The position numbers and the translations under genes were made by a program. From CAIWHR01 sp963843595 (GTDB lineage: Bacteria > Pseudomonadota > Gammaproteobacteria > Burkholderiales > Casimicrobiaceae), in NCBI GenBank assembly GCA_963843595.1, contig CAWJLG010000006.1, positions 1 through 64,000 on the forward strand: a DNA stretch of 64,000 nucleotides. The letters are read 5' to 3'. Below are positions 63,260 through 64,000 of the stretch, piece by piece (the stretch's first letter is position 1; every line of letters begins with the position of its first letter). The notes beneath the pieces are model-generated. The model was not told the DNA's origin. It saw nothing but the letters and a program-made list of their open reading frames with translations, and ran no database searches.

Positions 63260-64000
63260 TCAACCGACGCGGCCGCGCGGCGCGGCGGGCGCAGGCAGCG
63301 CGTAGGGAAGTGCGAGCGGCGCCAGCAGCGGCCCGTCGGGCGCGCCGAGGCGTACATCGCCCGCCCCGGCCGCGGCGGTCTGCACGACCGCGAGTACGTC
63401 GGTGCCGCCTCCGGGTGCCGGCGCCGCGTTGACGATCGTCCCGCACGCCTGATCGCCGAACAGGCTGCTGTAGACCCGCGCGCCGGCGACGACGTCGCCG
63501 GCGTCGACGTGGAAGGCGTACGTGCGTTCCTTGAGGCGTCCCAGGTGTTGCGTGCGGGCGATGATCTCCTGTCCGGTGTAGCACCCCTTCTGGAAGCTGA
63601 CGCCGCCGAGGACCTCCCAGTTCGCGGTCTGGGCCACGAACTGGTCCTGGGTCGCCGCCGTGACGATCGGCACCCCGGCGCGGATCGTGAGCCAGCGCCA
63701 GGCGTCGAACGGCGCGGCGGCCGCATGCTGCAGCAGGGCCGTTCGCGTCGTGTCCGTTTCGGCGAACGCAACGATGACGACGAAGCGGGGACCTGGCAGC
63801 GCGATGACGGTCGCCGAACTGGACGTCGCGACGGCGAACGGCTCGGGCGCGGTGCCCAGCGCCGCCAGCAGGGCGGCCGATGCGTCGGGTCCGCCGACGC
63901 CGAACCGCGTGGTCGCGGCGGAAACGTCGGCGAGCGTGACCTTGGCGCGCAACACGTACATTGCAAGGCGTTTGCGCACGGGCTCGGCAAGGTCGGCGGG
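63260..64000 (-). CDS. ygfZ: CAF17-like 4Fe-4S cluster assembly protein YgfZ (5' end outside window)
   Basis: The C-terminal 246 or so residues of YgfZ. The signature is SFQKGCYTGQEIIART with the conserved Cys, followed by LGRLKERTYAFHVDAGDVVA. The frame is open to the window end, so the start lies beyond 64000. YgfZ uses folate to help maturation of some 4Fe-4S enzymes. The end is Ala/Pro-rich. Confidence 0.92.
   Translation of the reverse strand, partial: PADLAEPVRKRLAMYVLRAKVTLADVSAATTRFGVGGPDASAALLAALGTAPEPFAVATSSSATVIALPGPRFVVIVAFAETDTTRTALLQHAAAAPFDAWRWLTIRAGVPIVTAATQDQFVAQTANWEVLGGVSFQKGCYTGQEIIARTQHLGRLKERTYAFHVDAGDVVAGARVYSSLFGDQACGTIVNAAPAPGGGTDVLAVVQTAAAGAGDVRLGAPDGPLLAPLALPYALPAPAAPRGRVG

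Overview
The window reads as chromosomal DNA of a high-GC betaproteobacterium. The evidence is gene order: tRNA-Leu/tig/clpP/clpX/lon/HU/tRNA-Val/tRNA-Asp/ppiD, then guaB/guaA, tadA/ldcA, smpB opposite ratA/rnfH, mltG/tmk/holB/pilZ/tatD, a gspG-N block and hpnCDE. I cannot place it to genus. No rRNA, CRISPR array, transposase or integrase is visible.

Region 1 (about 0-14.2 kb) is accessory and the most interesting. The left edge has a TumA-like antitoxin beside a TumE toxin remnant with no usable start codon. Next come an ABC exporter and an NTP_transf_5-type protein (both minus strand). A plus-strand operon then encodes a signal-peptidase-like protein, a secreted Cys-rich repeat protein, a 61-residue RiPP-precursor-like peptide, an HPr-kinase-like protein, a PqqD-like protein and a radical SAM/SPASM enzyme. 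Converging on it is a complete lasso-peptide-type operon on the minus strand: B1 (PqqD-like), B2 protease, asparagine-synthetase-like cyclase, a precursor, a PRMT-like methyltransferase and a second HPr-kinase-like protein. The lasso precursor carries a follower domain that looks like the self-cleaving intramolecular chaperone (peptidase S74) of phage tail spikes, placed directly after a plausible 16-residue lasso core. The two precursor types share a related leader motif, so the locus may be one linked RiPP system.

Region 2 (14.3-23.4 kb) is an exopolysaccharide assembly operon: outer-membrane export protein, chain-length determinant fused to a BY-kinase, J-domain/SnoaL-like membrane protein(s), a TPR protein, a small secreted protein, an O-antigen-ligase-like polymerase and a CpsB-type phosphatase. 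A DUF1624 acyltransferase-like gene and gspN-M-L-K-J-I-H-G (minor and major pseudopilins and inner-membrane platform of a type II secretion system) follow on the minus strand.

Region 3 (29.5-64 kb) is mostly housekeeping: cell-wall and DNA metabolism genes, ankyrin and NlpC/P60 proteins, trans-translation (smpB), acyl-CoA ligase, SDR, squalene synthesis (hpnC, hpnD, hpnE), the proteostasis cluster (tig, clpP, clpX, lon with a heat-shock promoter, HU, ppiD), GMP synthesis, a large HTH-ATPase-TPR regulator divergent from a methyltransferase, tadA, an LD-carboxypeptidase, a GNAT, NRDE, DUF4936 and ygfZ (cut by the window end).

Single-base frame disruptions are numerous between 2 and 21 kb and rare afterwards. 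The protein is well conserved on both sides of each break, so many are probably assembly errors rather than old decay. Frameshifted genes are given as whole genes with the break stated.
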